Shown here: in pieces, positions 8,322 to 16,691 of the stretch | How positions within the stretch are numbered: the first letter of the stretch is position 1 | How the letters are laid out: each line of letters starts with the position of its first letter | Assembly: GCA_031362415.1 (NCBI GenBank) | Contig: JANLSK010000312.1 | Span: 1 to 64,000, forward strand | Length of the DNA stretch: 64,000 nt | Origin: VFJJ01 sp031362415 | GTDB taxonomy: Bacteria; Actinomycetota; Acidimicrobiia; IMCC26256; VFJJ01 | Direction: 5' to 3' | Notes under the pieces: model-generated | What the model saw: only the letters and a program-made list of their open reading frames with translations | Database searches by the model: none | Told to the model about the DNA's origin: nothing | Position numbers and translations under genes: made by a program

Positions 8322-9224
8322 ATGGCAGTGCTCGACGCGCAGACTCGAACGGCTCACAAGCGCGACACCCACCAGCCGGGCCTGGCGTCGGGAGCGACAC
8401 CGCCGGTACCGCCCAGATCTCCTGGGCGGTACCGGTACGTCGTCGCGCAGGTTCTCCCTCCCATGGTGCTCCTCGGCCTCGTGGTTGCTGGGTGGTACCT
8501 GCTGCATGCGCAGTTGAGTGAGCGCAAGAAGTTCCTGGTTCCACAACCCCACGTGATCGTCGATCACGGCTTCCTCGACGGTGACGTTCGCGCCGACATC
8601 TTCGAAGCACTGCGCAACACCACCAAGGTTGCGCTCATCGGCCTCGTCATCGCGATCGTCCTCGGGGTGCTGTTCGCCACCCTCATGAGCCTCGCCGGCT
8701 GGGTGGAGCGGAGTTTCTTCCCCTGGGCCATCGTGCTGCAGACGGTGCCCATCCTGGCCATGGTGCCGCTCATGAGCGCGTGGTTCGGGTACAACATCAA
8801 GAGTCGGGTCATCGTCTGCGTGCTGATCGCGCTGTTCCCGATCATCACCAACACCCTCTTCGGGCTCTTGTCGACCGACGAGACCCACCACGATCTCTTC
8901 ACCCTCCACCGGGCCTCGTGGTTCACACGGTTACGCAAGCTCCAATTCCCCGGCGCACTCCCTGCGATGTTCACCGGCTTTCGAGTGTCGGCAGGCCTCG
9001 CCGTGGTCGGTGCCATCGTCGGAGAGTTCTTCTTCCGCCGCGGCGACAAGGGCCTGGGCAACCTCATCGAGAAGTACCAGAAGACCAACACCGCCGAGAC
9101 CCCGAAGCTGTGGGCCACGGTCGTGGTGGCGTGCATGCTCGGCATCGTGGTCTTTCTCGTGTTCGGGCTGCTCCAGCGCCTCTTCACACGGAAGTGGCAC
9201 GAGTCGGGACAGCGGCAGGCGTGA
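8322..9224 (+). CDS. ABC transporter permease, SsuC/TauC type (copy 2)
   Basis: A 300-residue paralogue of the permease at 6170. Matching blocks include ILQTVPI/ILQTIPI, FPIITNTLFGL, HDLFTL, TRLRKL and VGAIVGEFFFRRGDKGLG. About six membrane helices are expected, starting near residue 45. It starts 8 bp after the binding-protein stop and ends in a GTGA overlap with the LLM gene. The poorly conserved N-terminal region contains an in-frame 14-bp hairpin. A tandem permease duplication suggests a heteromeric channel where SsuC-type systems normally use a homodimer; this is inference. Confidence 0.85.
   Translation: MAVLDAQTRTAHKRDTHQPGLASGATPPVPPRSPGRYRYVVAQVLPPMVLLGLVVAGWYLLHAQLSERKKFLVPQPHVIVDHGFLDGDVRADIFEALRNTTKVALIGLVIAIVLGVLFATLMSLAGWVERSFFPWAIVLQTVPILAMVPLMSAWFGYNIKSRVIVCVLIALFPIITNTLFGLLSTDETHHDLFTLHRASWFTRLRKLQFPGALPAMFTGFRVSAGLAVVGAIVGEFFFRRGDKGLGNLIEKYQKTNTAETPKLWATVVVACMLGIVVFLVFGLLQRLFTRKWHESGQRQA
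8403..8435. repeat. Perfect hairpin inside the permease coding sequence
   Basis: CCGGTACCGCCCAG at 8403-8416 and CTGGGCGGTACCGG at 8422-8435, loop ATCTC. It sits in the non-conserved N-terminal segment of the second permease, encodes PVPPRSPGRYR in frame, and lies about 85 bp after the binding-protein gene. Confidence 0.85.
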
Positions 9225-10150
9225 GCCTTCCCTGGGGGGTGTGGTTCGAGCCCACACAACCCGTCCGGCGGCTGGTCGAGCTGGCGATGCTGGCCGAGGG
9301 GCTCGGCGCCGACGTGTGCTTCGTGGCTGACGAGGGCACCGAGCGCGACGTGTACGTGGCGCTGACAGCCATCATGCTTTCTACCGAACGTTTGGTGGTG
9401 GCCCCCGCGATCACCAACCCGTTCTCGCGTCATCCCGTCACGACCGCTGCGGCCATCGCCACGCTGGCCGAGATGGCGCCCGGACGGGTGTGGCACGGGT
9501 TGGGCGTCGGTGGTAGCCGCGTCCTCGAACCTCTGGGGTTGGTGCCCGAACGGCCGTTCAGCGCATTGCGCGACGCCGTCTCGCTGAATCGCGCGCTCTT
9601 GTCGGGCCAGACGGTGGGCGGCGCCACGCTTCACTTCGCGCCGGAGGCACCCGTCCCTATGGCCATCGCAGGGCGGGGGCCTCGGGTACAGGCCCTCGCT
9701 GCCGCCGAGGCCGAGTGGGTCATCCTCTCGGCAAAACCCTTGGCGCACTTGGGCACCGAGGCAACCCGCATCCGCGCAGCAGCCGGCGCGGCCAAGATCG
9801 CGTGGTCGGCCTACATCGCCTGGTCGGATTCCGAGCGGGCCCGGGTGCTACGGCACTTCTCGTACATGGCAATCGACGCCCCTCCCGAGATACGGGTGGC
9901 CGCCGGGCTCGATGACGAGCGCGCATCGCTCATCAAGTCGGCCATGCTGGCCGGCCGCATGGACGACGCAGCAGCGCTCCTGCCCTTGGCACTGGTCGAC
10001 CAGTACGCGGTGGCCGGCACCCCGTCGGAGTGCGCGGCCACCATTGCGTCACAACGGTCGAACTTCGACCTGTTCATGCTGCCGATGAACGACGAAGCGA
10101 GCTGTGAGGAGCACATCGAGGTCTGCGCCCGGATCCTGAACGGCGCATAG
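9221..10150 (+). CDS. LLM-class flavin-dependent oxidoreductase
   Basis: The 309-residue protein has the bacterial-luciferase-like TIM-barrel fold. Evidence is LPWGVWFEPTQPVRRLVELA at the N-terminus, TNPFSRHPVTTAAAIATLAE near residue 60, RVWHGLGVGGS near 85 and PMAIAGRGPRVQALAAAEA near 145. The family uses reduced flavin (FMN or F420) to reduce or oxygenate small molecules. The GTG start overlaps the permease stop (GTGA), making it the last gene of the ligase-transporter operon. Family and context suggest it modifies the imported compound. It ends 113 bp before a convergent gene; that gap shows nothing clear. Confidence 0.85.
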   Translation: MSLPWGVWFEPTQPVRRLVELAMLAEGLGADVCFVADEGTERDVYVALTAIMLSTERLVVAPAITNPFSRHPVTTAAAIATLAEMAPGRVWHGLGVGGSRVLEPLGLVPERPFSALRDAVSLNRALLSGQTVGGATLHFAPEAPVPMAIAGRGPRVQALAAAEAEWVILSAKPLAHLGTEATRIRAAAGAAKIAWSAYIAWSDSERARVLRHFSYMAIDAPPEIRVAAGLDDERASLIKSAMLAGRMDDAAALLPLALVDQYAVAGTPSECAATIASQRSNFDLFMLPMNDEASCEEHIEVCARILNGA

Positions 10151-10263
10151 CGGCGCTTGGCTCGTGGTCCCCAACGGTCCCCCACCGTGAACAGCAAGCC
10201 ACGTGACTGACCATCGGCGCTCATCGACCCATCGGCCGGAACGACGGGCTCAACCCGCTGAGG

Positions 10264-10965
10264 TCAGTGATCGCGCAGCGCGTCGATCAACTCGCCCTTC
10301 GACATCCCGAAACGTCCCTTGATCTTCAGCTCCGACGCCCGCTCGAGGAGCTGCGCCTTGGTTCGCGACTCGTACGGCCCCGTACCCTCCGAGGCGTCAC
10401 TGTTCGCGACGCGGGTGGTCGGGGTTGCGGCGCTCGTGGCGCGGGATCTCGCAGGCGTTCGGAGCTTCGAGGAGCGGGTGCTCGCCGGACGGGTGCCGGC
10501 GCCGCTGTCGAGGGTGTCACCGGCGGCCTTCACCGAGTCGACGGCCGAGTCGATCAACCCGACGATCTCGTGGCCGGCCGAGCTCGTCACCCGACGACCC
10601 TGAGCGCTCGCTTGACCCTTGACGGTTCGAGCGCCCACGACGCCTGCGTCCGTGATGCGTTTGGTGGCCGCACGGGTCTGGCCCACGACGGCCTTCGTCT
10701 GACCGACGACGGCATTGGCTCCGAAACGAGCTGAGCGGGACACGTCCTGACGAGCGGCCCGTGCCTGGCCGGTCACCGTCTTGCCACCAACCCGGGCGAT
10801 GTCGATCACGTCCTTGGTCGAACCAGCCAGAGCTTGTGCGGCGCCGAAGGCGACTCCGGCAATGGTGCGTTGGAGCCGCATGACCTTGGCCGGGATGGTC
10901 GGGAGGTTCGACTCGATCTTGTCGAGTTGATCCGAGATCGTCGAGCTGATGGTGCTTGTTGCCAT
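10264..10965 (-). CDS. Ala-rich basic protein with C-terminal Rho_N/SAP-like motif
   Basis: I do not recognise a characterised homologue. The 233-residue product is rich in Ala, Thr, Arg and Lys. Residues about 50-150 repeat the pattern 'GA/GK..V.GQ..A.(R/K)' (TVTGQARAAR, VVGQTKA, VVGQTRAATKR, TVKGQASAQGRR), which should form long amphipathic helices. The last 36 residues (KAQLLERASELKIKGRFGMS then KGELIDALR) fit the Rho N-terminal/SAP-like helix-extended-loop-helix motif that binds nucleic acid. A nucleoid-associated or RNA-binding role is inference. The ATG at 10965 is chosen by similarity of ATST-type starts; an in-frame ATG exists at 11028. Confidence 0.6.
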   Translation of the reverse strand: MATSTISSTISDQLDKIESNLPTIPAKVMRLQRTIAGVAFGAAQALAGSTKDVIDIARVGGKTVTGQARAARQDVSRSARFGANAVVGQTKAVVGQTRAATKRITDAGVVGARTVKGQASAQGRRVTSSAGHEIVGLIDSAVDSVKAAGDTLDSGAGTRPASTRSSKLRTPARSRATSAATPTTRVANSDASEGTGPYESRTKAQLLERASELKIKGRFGMSKGELIDALRDH

Positions 10966-11075
10966 GAAGGAGACGTCCTCGTGCGATGACTGTGTCGCAG
11001 TTCGCCTACCCCACCTCGTGGACTTCAATCATGACAAGCGTCACGCTCAGCGACCGGGTGAGACCAGCTTCGAGT

Positions 11076-11876
11076 TCAGCGCTTCCGGAGCTTCCACACG
11101 TGCTCAGACGGGAAGCGCTGCGCCCAGTCGGCGCTCACGGAGAAGGGCGAGTCGGCAGCGGAGCCGGGGGCCTGGATCTCGTTGTAGTCGAGCACCTCGA
11201 AACCGGTGGTGCGGAACAGCTCGAACCACTTCGAGATCGGGAGGTTGAACTCGATACCTCCGGGGTCTTCCACCGCGTCGCGCCAGTCGATGCGATGCAG
11301 CCCGAAGTAGTCGCGTTGGAGTTGCCGGAGGCACGCGCCTGACCCATCGACGGGGACGCAGATCATTGCGAGCGGCGTGCCCCCGAGGAACGTGAGCTGA
11401 CCGCCGGGTCGCAGCAGTCGGTGGGCCTCGGGGATCCACACATAGGGGTCGCACCAGATGGCCGCGCCGTACTCCGAGACCGCGAAGTCGAACGACCCGT
11501 CGGGGAACCGCACCATCTCGGCCGAGCCGTGGATGAGCGTGAGCTCGACGCCGTGCTCGGCGGCCAGACGCTGCGCTGTCGCCAACTGCGCTGACGAGTT
11601 GTCGATGCCGGTCACTCGGGCCCCTCGGCGGGCCATCCACGCCGACACGTAGGCCGTCCCACAACCGAGTTCGATGGCGTCGAGACCCGTCATGTCGGCA
11701 GGGAGGAGCGTCACCTCGGGGTCGGGGATGCTCCAGATCCCCCAGCTGGGTACGGCATCGGCCCAGCACCGCTCACCGGAGGCCACCCAGCGATCGGCCG
11801 TGGCGTCCCAGAAACGCCGGTTCTCGGCCACGTGCTCGGGTAGCGCGTGCTCTGACAGGGTGACTTCAGGCTCCAT
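11076..11876 (-). CDS. SAM-dependent class I methyltransferase
   Basis: The 266-residue protein has motif I as AIELGCGTAYVSAWMARRGA near residue 68, followed by VTGIDNS (acidic end of beta 2), FDFAVSEYGAAIWCD near 130 and HRLLRPGGQLTFLGG near 155. This is the type-11 methyltransferase domain. The N-terminal ENRRFWDATADRWVASGE is typical of a subgroup acting on small molecules or quinones. The substrate cannot be read from the sequence. It begins 13 bp downstream of the AhpD-like gene on the same strand, so the two are probably cotranscribed. The Met at 11876 is preferred because longer frames would run into that neighbour. Confidence 0.85.
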   Translation of the reverse strand: MEPEVTLSEHALPEHVAENRRFWDATADRWVASGERCWADAVPSWGIWSIPDPEVTLLPADMTGLDAIELGCGTAYVSAWMARRGARVTGIDNSSAQLATAQRLAAEHGVELTLIHGSAEMVRFPDGSFDFAVSEYGAAIWCDPYVWIPEAHRLLRPGGQLTFLGGTPLAMICVPVDGSGACLRQLQRDYFGLHRIDWRDAVEDPGGIEFNLPISKWFELFRTTGFEVLDYNEIQAPGSAADSPFSVSADWAQRFPSEHVWKLRKR

Positions 11877-11889
11877 ACCGTCGAGTTTG

Positions 11890-12471
11890 TCACTCAGGGA
11901 TGGCCGCGTAGGCGGGAAAATCGGGGTCGACAACGGTCTGGATTCCCAGGCCGTTGGCGACACGGTTCACGTAGTTCAGGTGCGCGCACTGGGCGTTGGC
12001 ATCGACGATGGCGAGATCGTCGAAACCGGCAGCGCGCAGCCGGTCGAGATCCGCGGCGGTCACCTCGGCCGGGGAGCGGGTCAGCTTCACCGTATAGCGC
12101 ACCAGCTCAGCGTCGGCCGGGGTCGCGGCCGAATCGCCGTCGACGAAGCCGAGCGGATCCCGCCCCAGCGCCACGATCTGATCGTCGGTGAAGCCGGTCT
12201 GGCGGAGCTTGATGGTGACCTGGCTCATGCAATACACGGTGCCGTTGACGGCCGAGGTGACATACGAGATGAGGTTGCGCTGGTGCGGCGTGATGGCCGA
12301 CGGGCACTTCTCGGTTGCCGCGTACAGATCGAGCCTGGCGGCGACGAGGGGCGGGTGAAGCGACCCGGCGAGGGTCATCTCGGTGGGCTCACCGAGCGAG
12401 CGGGCCTGCCGCTCGTAACTCGCCTTCAGCTCCCCCGCGGCCTCCGAGTACGGGACGGTCCTGACCCACAT
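11890..12471 (-). CDS. AhpD-fold (carboxymuconolactone decarboxylase-like) protein with lost active site
   Basis: The 193-residue protein aligns with peroxidase-related AhpD-fold proteins: HQRNLISYVTSAVNG near residue 85 and AHLNYVNRVANGLGI near 170. In active members the first motif continues as GCxYCxxxH, where the two Cys and the His do the chemistry. Here it reads GTVYCMSQV, so the first Cys is Thr and the His is Val. Classic AhpD peroxidase activity is therefore unlikely, though the fold appears intact. The ATG at 12471 has AGGGGAG 7 bp upstream. It is divergent from an LLM oxidoreductase 45 bp away. Confidence 0.75.
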   Translation of the reverse strand: MWVRTVPYSEAAGELKASYERQARSLGEPTEMTLAGSLHPPLVAARLDLYAATEKCPSAITPHQRNLISYVTSAVNGTVYCMSQVTIKLRQTGFTDDQIVALGRDPLGFVDGDSAATPADAELVRYTVKLTRSPAEVTAADLDRLRAAGFDDLAIVDANAQCAHLNYVNRVANGLGIQTVVDPDFPAYAAIPE

Positions 12472-12516
12472 GGTTCGCTCCCCTGTCGGTACTTCCCGTG
12501 TGCCAACGTTGCCGAC

Positions 12517-13563
12517 ATGCACTCAGGTCCCGGCATGTTCTCAGGTCTCGGGCTGTCGCTGTCGAACGAGGATCACCTCAGCGTGACCCTGGCCTCGGCG
12601 CAGCGCGCCGACCGTCTCGGCTTCGACGAGGTGTCGATACCCGAGAGCCGCCAGCACCGGTCGGTGTTCACCGCTGCGGCGGCCGTCCTCGCGACCACGC
12701 CGCGCATCAGGGTGCGCATCGGCATCGCCAACCCACTCACCCGCCATCCGGCCGTGCTGGCCATGGAGGCCGCGACCCTGGCCGAGCTCGGAGGACCGTC
12801 CCGACTGCGCTTCGGACTGGGCGCCGCCGAGTGGACGATGAAGGCGTTGGGCTTCGCGCCCGCCGACTGGAAGCCCTTCACCCACACGGTGGAGGCGACC
12901 AGGGCCATCCGCCGGCTGCTCGCTGGCGACGACATCGGGTTCGTGCCCACCACGTTCGCCGCGCCTGCTGAGTGTCGCCTCGACTTCACCCCAGCCGGTC
13001 CGATCGCCGTCGACCTCGGCGCGGTCAACGGGCGGATGCTCGAAGCGGCCGGCGAGCACGCCGACGGCGTCCAGCTTGGCGCGATCACCAGCGTTGGGTA
13101 CACCCGCTGGGCTGTCGCCCGCATCGCAGCCGGGGCCGCCCGGGCTGGTCGCGACCCGTCGGGCCTGCTGATGAGTGCCAACGTGCTCACCTCGGTCGGG
13201 CGCGATCGCCGGGCCGCCCGCATGGCGGTTCGGGAGGTGCTGGCGTACTACCTGTGGCGGGTCGAGGGCGTCGTCATCGACGAGTCGGGCGCCGATCTCG
13301 ACGCCGTGGCCGCGGTGCGCCAAGCCGTGACCGAAGGCGGGGTCGTGGCCGGAGCCGCAATGGTCGCCGATTCACTCGTCGATTCGTTCGCCGTTACCGG
13401 CACCGTCGACGACGTGGTGGCGCAACTGGAGCCCTTCGCCGAAGCCGGTCTGGCCCTCCCGCTGGCTTGGTACACCTTCGGCCCCGACCCCGACTGGGCC
13501 ATCGAAGCGCTCGCTCGCGAGGTTCGTCCCGCAGTGGTCGCCCGGTCCGACGCTGGCGGCTGA
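12517..13563 (+). CDS. LLM-class flavin-dependent oxidoreductase
   Basis: The 348-residue luciferase-like protein shows GLSLSNEDHLSVTLASAQRA and FDEVSIPESRQHRSVF near the N-terminus, RIRVRIGIANPLTRHPAVLA near residue 65 and RLRFGLGAAEWTM near 100, the normal order of this TIM-barrel family. FMN or F420 dependence cannot be decided by eye. The start is at MHSGPG; a second Met six codons downstream is possible. It is divergent from the AhpD-like gene and convergent with an SDR across a hairpin. No substrate can be assigned. Confidence 0.82.
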   Translation: MHSGPGMFSGLGLSLSNEDHLSVTLASAQRADRLGFDEVSIPESRQHRSVFTAAAAVLATTPRIRVRIGIANPLTRHPAVLAMEAATLAELGGPSRLRFGLGAAEWTMKALGFAPADWKPFTHTVEATRAIRRLLAGDDIGFVPTTFAAPAECRLDFTPAGPIAVDLGAVNGRMLEAAGEHADGVQLGAITSVGYTRWAVARIAAGAARAGRDPSGLLMSANVLTSVGRDRRAARMAVREVLAYYLWRVEGVVIDESGADLDAVAAVRQAVTEGGVVAGAAMVADSLVDSFAVTGTVDDVVAQLEPFAEAGLALPLAWYTFGPDPDWAIEALAREVRPAVVARSDAGG

Positions 13564-13589
13564 CCTCGACCACCTCGGACCGGCCACGC

Positions 13590-13627
13590 GTCGCACGTTC
13601 CGGCGACCTGTCCGCTGAACGTGCGAC
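13590..13627. terminator. Hairpin between convergent genes
   Basis: GTCGCACGTTC at 13590-13600 pairs perfectly with GAACGTGCGAC at 13617-13627 across a 16-nt loop. Allowing one mismatch lengthens the stem by three base pairs. It lies between the ends of the convergent LLM and SDR genes and lacks a T run, so it probably stops transcription from both sides. Confidence 0.6.
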
Positions 13628-13640
13628 ACGTGAGACCCGA

Positions 13641-14459
13641 TCAGCCCATCCACTGACCGCCGTTGACGTCGAGCGTGGCCCCGGTGATGTACCGGGCCTC
13701 GTCGGAGCACAGGAAGACGATCGCCGCGGCGAGGTCGTGGGGATCTCCAGGAGCCCGTTCGGTGGCGTCTCCCCCTGGGAGCATGGCGAGAATTCCTCGG
13801 CGCCGCTGCGGATCGAGCGCCTCCCACATCGGCGTGTGGTGGGGTCCCGGGGCCACGGCGTTGCAGCGGACGCCGTCGGCCGCGTGCTCACGGGCGATGA
13901 ACCGGGACAGGGTCAGCAGACCACCCTTGCTGGCCGCGTAAGCCGGGCCCGAGAGGGCCGATCCGCCGAAGCGGCCGTTGACCGAGGCTACGAGCACGAT
14001 GCGTCCGTTGCCCTGGCGGCGCATCCCGGGGATGGCCGCCCTGGTCACCAGGTAGGCCGAGGTGAGGTTCACGTCGAGGATGCGGCGCCATTCGTCGGGC
14101 GATTCGTCGAGGATGCCGCCCCGGCCGGTGATGCCTGCGCAGTGGACGACCACGGTGGGCGCGCCGTGGCGCTCGGTCACAGCCTCGAACGCCGATTCGA
14201 CCGCAGATTCGTCGCGAACATCGCAGGCCAGAACTGCTCCGGCACCGTCGACGCCGCGCCCGCGCTGCTGTCCCTCGGCCGGGCCCACGGCATCGGCTGG
14301 ATCGACGGTGTCGGCGCCGACGAGAACACTGGGGACGAGATCGAGGCCGATGACGGTGTCGCCGAGCGCGGCGAATCGGCGGCGGACAGCCGTCCCGATG
14401 GCCCCACCACCGCCGGTGACCACCACGACCCGGGCCCGGGAACCCGACTCGGGAGCCAT
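13641..14459 (-). CDS. SDR-family oxidoreductase
   Basis: The 272-residue Rossmann-fold dehydrogenase has the cofactor loop VVVTGGGGAIGTAV near residue 15, CAGITGRGG for the NAG region near 110, catalytic Ser in ASVNGRFGGSALSG and the YAASK pair near 175. NGGQWMG closes the protein. The Asp in GLDLVP after beta 2 favours NAD. About 20 extra residues (PADAVGPAEGQQRGRGVDGA) sit between beta 2 and DVRDES. The start ATG shares one base with the stop of the upstream sulfurtransferase (TGATG), so the two are coupled. Substrate unknown. Confidence 0.85.
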   Translation of the reverse strand: MAPESGSRARVVVVTGGGGAIGTAVRRRFAALGDTVIGLDLVPSVLVGADTVDPADAVGPAEGQQRGRGVDGAGAVLACDVRDESAVESAFEAVTERHGAPTVVVHCAGITGRGGILDESPDEWRRILDVNLTSAYLVTRAAIPGMRRQGNGRIVLVASVNGRFGGSALSGPAYAASKGGLLTLSRFIAREHAADGVRCNAVAPGPHHTPMWEALDPQRRRGILAMLPGGDATERAPGDPHDLAAAIVFLCSDEARYITGATLDVNGGQWMG

Positions 14460-15412
14460 CAATGCCGTTCCTTGGGTGTGTCGGGATCGGCGTCCCACTC
14501 GGCCCACGATCCGTCGTACACCGAGAGCTCGCCACCAATGCCAGCCATTCGAAAGGCCAGCAGCGCGCCGGTCGCGGCCACCCCTCCACCGCAGGTCAGG
14601 ATGGTTCTCGACGCCTCGGCCAGGGTTGGATCGGCCGCCAGGATCCGGGCACGGCACTGCTCGGGGGACATCCAACGCTCACCGTCGACCAGGAAACCCA
14701 GGCCGGTCACCCGAACCGAACCGGGGATATGACCCGAGGCTGCGGCGTAGGCCACGTCCATGCGGGCATCGACGATCCGCGCCGTGCCGGGATCGCGGCG
14801 CGGATTCGTCGCCTCACCCCCCCGAGCGACGGGCGCCGGTGAGCCGGCCGCTTCCAGCACGTCGGCCTTGGTGGCGTAGATCGAACTGGCGAATCGCGGG
14901 GTGAAATGTGCCGGGGGATCGCAGGGCGCTGGCGGGGCGCCGGACACCACCGGATGGCCAACAGCTCGCCATCGGGTGATACCCCCGTCGAGGACCGCGG
15001 CCGCAGCGTGGCCGTACACCTGGAGCGCCCACCACACTCGGGCGGCCACCGGCACGTGATGATCGTCGTAGGTGACGACCATGGTCGAGTCACCGATCCC
15101 CAGCCGCCCCATCGCCTCGGCGAAGCGATCGCTCGACGCCAGCATGTTGAGCGGTCCCCGGGCCGGGTCGGCGAGCTCGTGATCCCAGGCCACGTACCGG
15201 GCCCCCGGGATGTGTGCGGTCCGGTACTCGGCCTCGCCGTCGCGCTGGTCGAAGGGCTTCAGGTACCACCGGCAATCGAGCACCACGATCTCGGTGGCCG
15301 ACCCGGCAGCATCGGCCCCCTCGAAACGGCCGGAGAGCCCACCAGAGAGACCGCCGGGGAGATGTGCGGCGAGCCAGGAGCACGACACCAGCGGTTCGGC
15401 GGGGAACGACAT
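14459..15412 (-). CDS. Thiosulfate/3-mercaptopyruvate sulfurtransferase (two rhodanese domains)
   Basis: The 317-residue protein has two rhodanese domains. The N-terminal one shows VLDCRWYL, YRTAHIPGARYVAWDHELAD and the inactive-domain LDGGITRW. The catalytic Cys is in the C-terminal loop TCGGGVAATGALLAF near residue 270, after IVDARMDVAY. The family moves sulfane sulfur from thiosulfate or mercaptopyruvate to cyanide or thiols. The CGGGVAA loop is nearest to the CG[S/T]GVTA type of mercaptopyruvate sulfurtransferases. Start MSFPAEP gives a normal length. It is followed by an SDR with a one-base overlap and diverges from an LLM gene. Confidence 0.83.
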   Translation of the reverse strand: MSFPAEPLVSCSWLAAHLPGGLSGGLSGRFEGADAAGSATEIVVLDCRWYLKPFDQRDGEAEYRTAHIPGARYVAWDHELADPARGPLNMLASSDRFAEAMGRLGIGDSTMVVTYDDHHVPVAARVWWALQVYGHAAAAVLDGGITRWRAVGHPVVSGAPPAPCDPPAHFTPRFASSIYATKADVLEAAGSPAPVARGGEATNPRRDPGTARIVDARMDVAYAAASGHIPGSVRVTGLGFLVDGERWMSPEQCRARILAADPTLAEASRTILTCGGGVAATGALLAFRMAGIGGELSVYDGSWAEWDADPDTPKERH

Positions 15413-15533
15413 GGATGCGGCGCCACTCGTCACAGCCCGAGTGTCGCGCGTCGCCCGTAGACTTGGAAGATCGTCGTCGTGCGGCCCGCCCGACGCCACC
15501 AGCGGCCGACCGAGTGATCGAGGAGCTCGAGCG

Positions 15534-16691
15534 ATGCAACACGGAGTCTTCCTGTTCGGGGCAGTCGAGATGAGCGATGCCGGAGCCGGACCGCCGGCTC
15601 CCACCGACCGTCGCTACACCCAGAAGGAGATGTGGCACGCGACCTTGCGCATGCTCGACATGGGCGTGCATGCCGAGCAGGTGGGCTTCGACACGTACTG
15701 GCTCACCGAGCACCATTTCCAGTACGAGGGCTACGAGGTCATCCCCAACGGGGTGCTCATCGGGGCCGTGCTGGCCGAGCGCACCAAGCGCATCAAGATC
15801 GGCGCCATGTTCCACATCGTGCCGCAGTGGCATCCGCTGCGCTTCGCCGAGGACTGGGCCACGATGCACAACCTCTCGGGCGGCCGAGGCGTGCTCGGTG
15901 TCGGACGGGGCACCGTCCCGCGCGAAGCCCAGCCGCTCGGCACCCTCGTCGGGAGCTTCGACAACCCCGACAAGGCCGACGCCGACCGCATCAACCGTGA
16001 GCAGATGGACGAGATCATGGACGTCATCCTGCTCGCCTACGAGAACGAGTCGTTCAGCTTCCACGGCAAGCACTACGACTTCCCTCCGCCGGGCATCCCC
16101 GACCGGGGTGGCTCGGTGCAGGAGCTCACGCTCGTGCCCCGCCCCCTGTACCCGTACGAGGTCTGGCAGGCGATCACCTCGCCGCCGTCGCTCGAGCATG
16201 TTCCCCAACGGGGTTTCGGCGGCGTGTTCTGGCTCCTGCATCACCAGTACGCCAAACAGCGCTGGGACCGGTTCCAGGAGATCTACGAGAACACCCACGG
16301 CACCACGCTGCGCCCGGGCGAGAAGCGCCAGATGGTGCTCAACATCTGCGTCGCCGACACCCACGAGCAGGCCTGGGCCGACGCCCGCACCGGCCACGAC
16401 GAGTTCTGGAAGTTCCTCGGCCCGTACGGATGGTCCAAGGGGTACATGGGTCCCGACGGCAAACCGTCGCCGAGTGGGCTCATCCCCACACTCGAGGAGT
16501 CCGTCGATCAGAAGGTCTGGATCATCGGCAGCGCCGAGGAGGTCGCCGAAGGGCTGGCCTTCTACCGCGACATGCTCGGCGGTATGGAGCAGCTCACGGT
16601 GTTCCCCCATTTCCCGGGCGAAACCTACGAACGCGCCGAGGACCAGATGGCCCGCTACATGGAACAGGTGAAACCGCTCTTCGACCGCTAG
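15534..16691 (+). CDS. LLM-class flavin-dependent oxidoreductase
   Basis: The 385-residue luciferase-like monooxygenase is long for the family. FDTYWLTEHHFQYEGYEVIP near residue 50 is the classic luciferase-alpha signature, and SGGRGVLGVGRGTVPREAQP near 120 and the C-terminal IIGSAEEVAEGLAFYRDMLG support the call. AGGAG lies 8 bp before the ATG. It should use reduced FMN with oxygen, or F420; the substrate is unknown. The stop codon shares the palindrome CTAG with the stop codon of the opposing FAD oxidoreductase, a four-base tail-to-tail overlap with no terminator between them. Confidence 0.85.
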   Translation: MQHGVFLFGAVEMSDAGAGPPAPTDRRYTQKEMWHATLRMLDMGVHAEQVGFDTYWLTEHHFQYEGYEVIPNGVLIGAVLAERTKRIKIGAMFHIVPQWHPLRFAEDWATMHNLSGGRGVLGVGRGTVPREAQPLGTLVGSFDNPDKADADRINREQMDEIMDVILLAYENESFSFHGKHYDFPPPGIPDRGGSVQELTLVPRPLYPYEVWQAITSPPSLEHVPQRGFGGVFWLLHHQYAKQRWDRFQEIYENTHGTTLRPGEKRQMVLNICVADTHEQAWADARTGHDEFWKFLGPYGWSKGYMGPDGKPSPSGLIPTLEESVDQKVWIIGSAEEVAEGLAFYRDMLGGMEQLTVFPHFPGETYERAEDQMARYMEQVKPLFDR

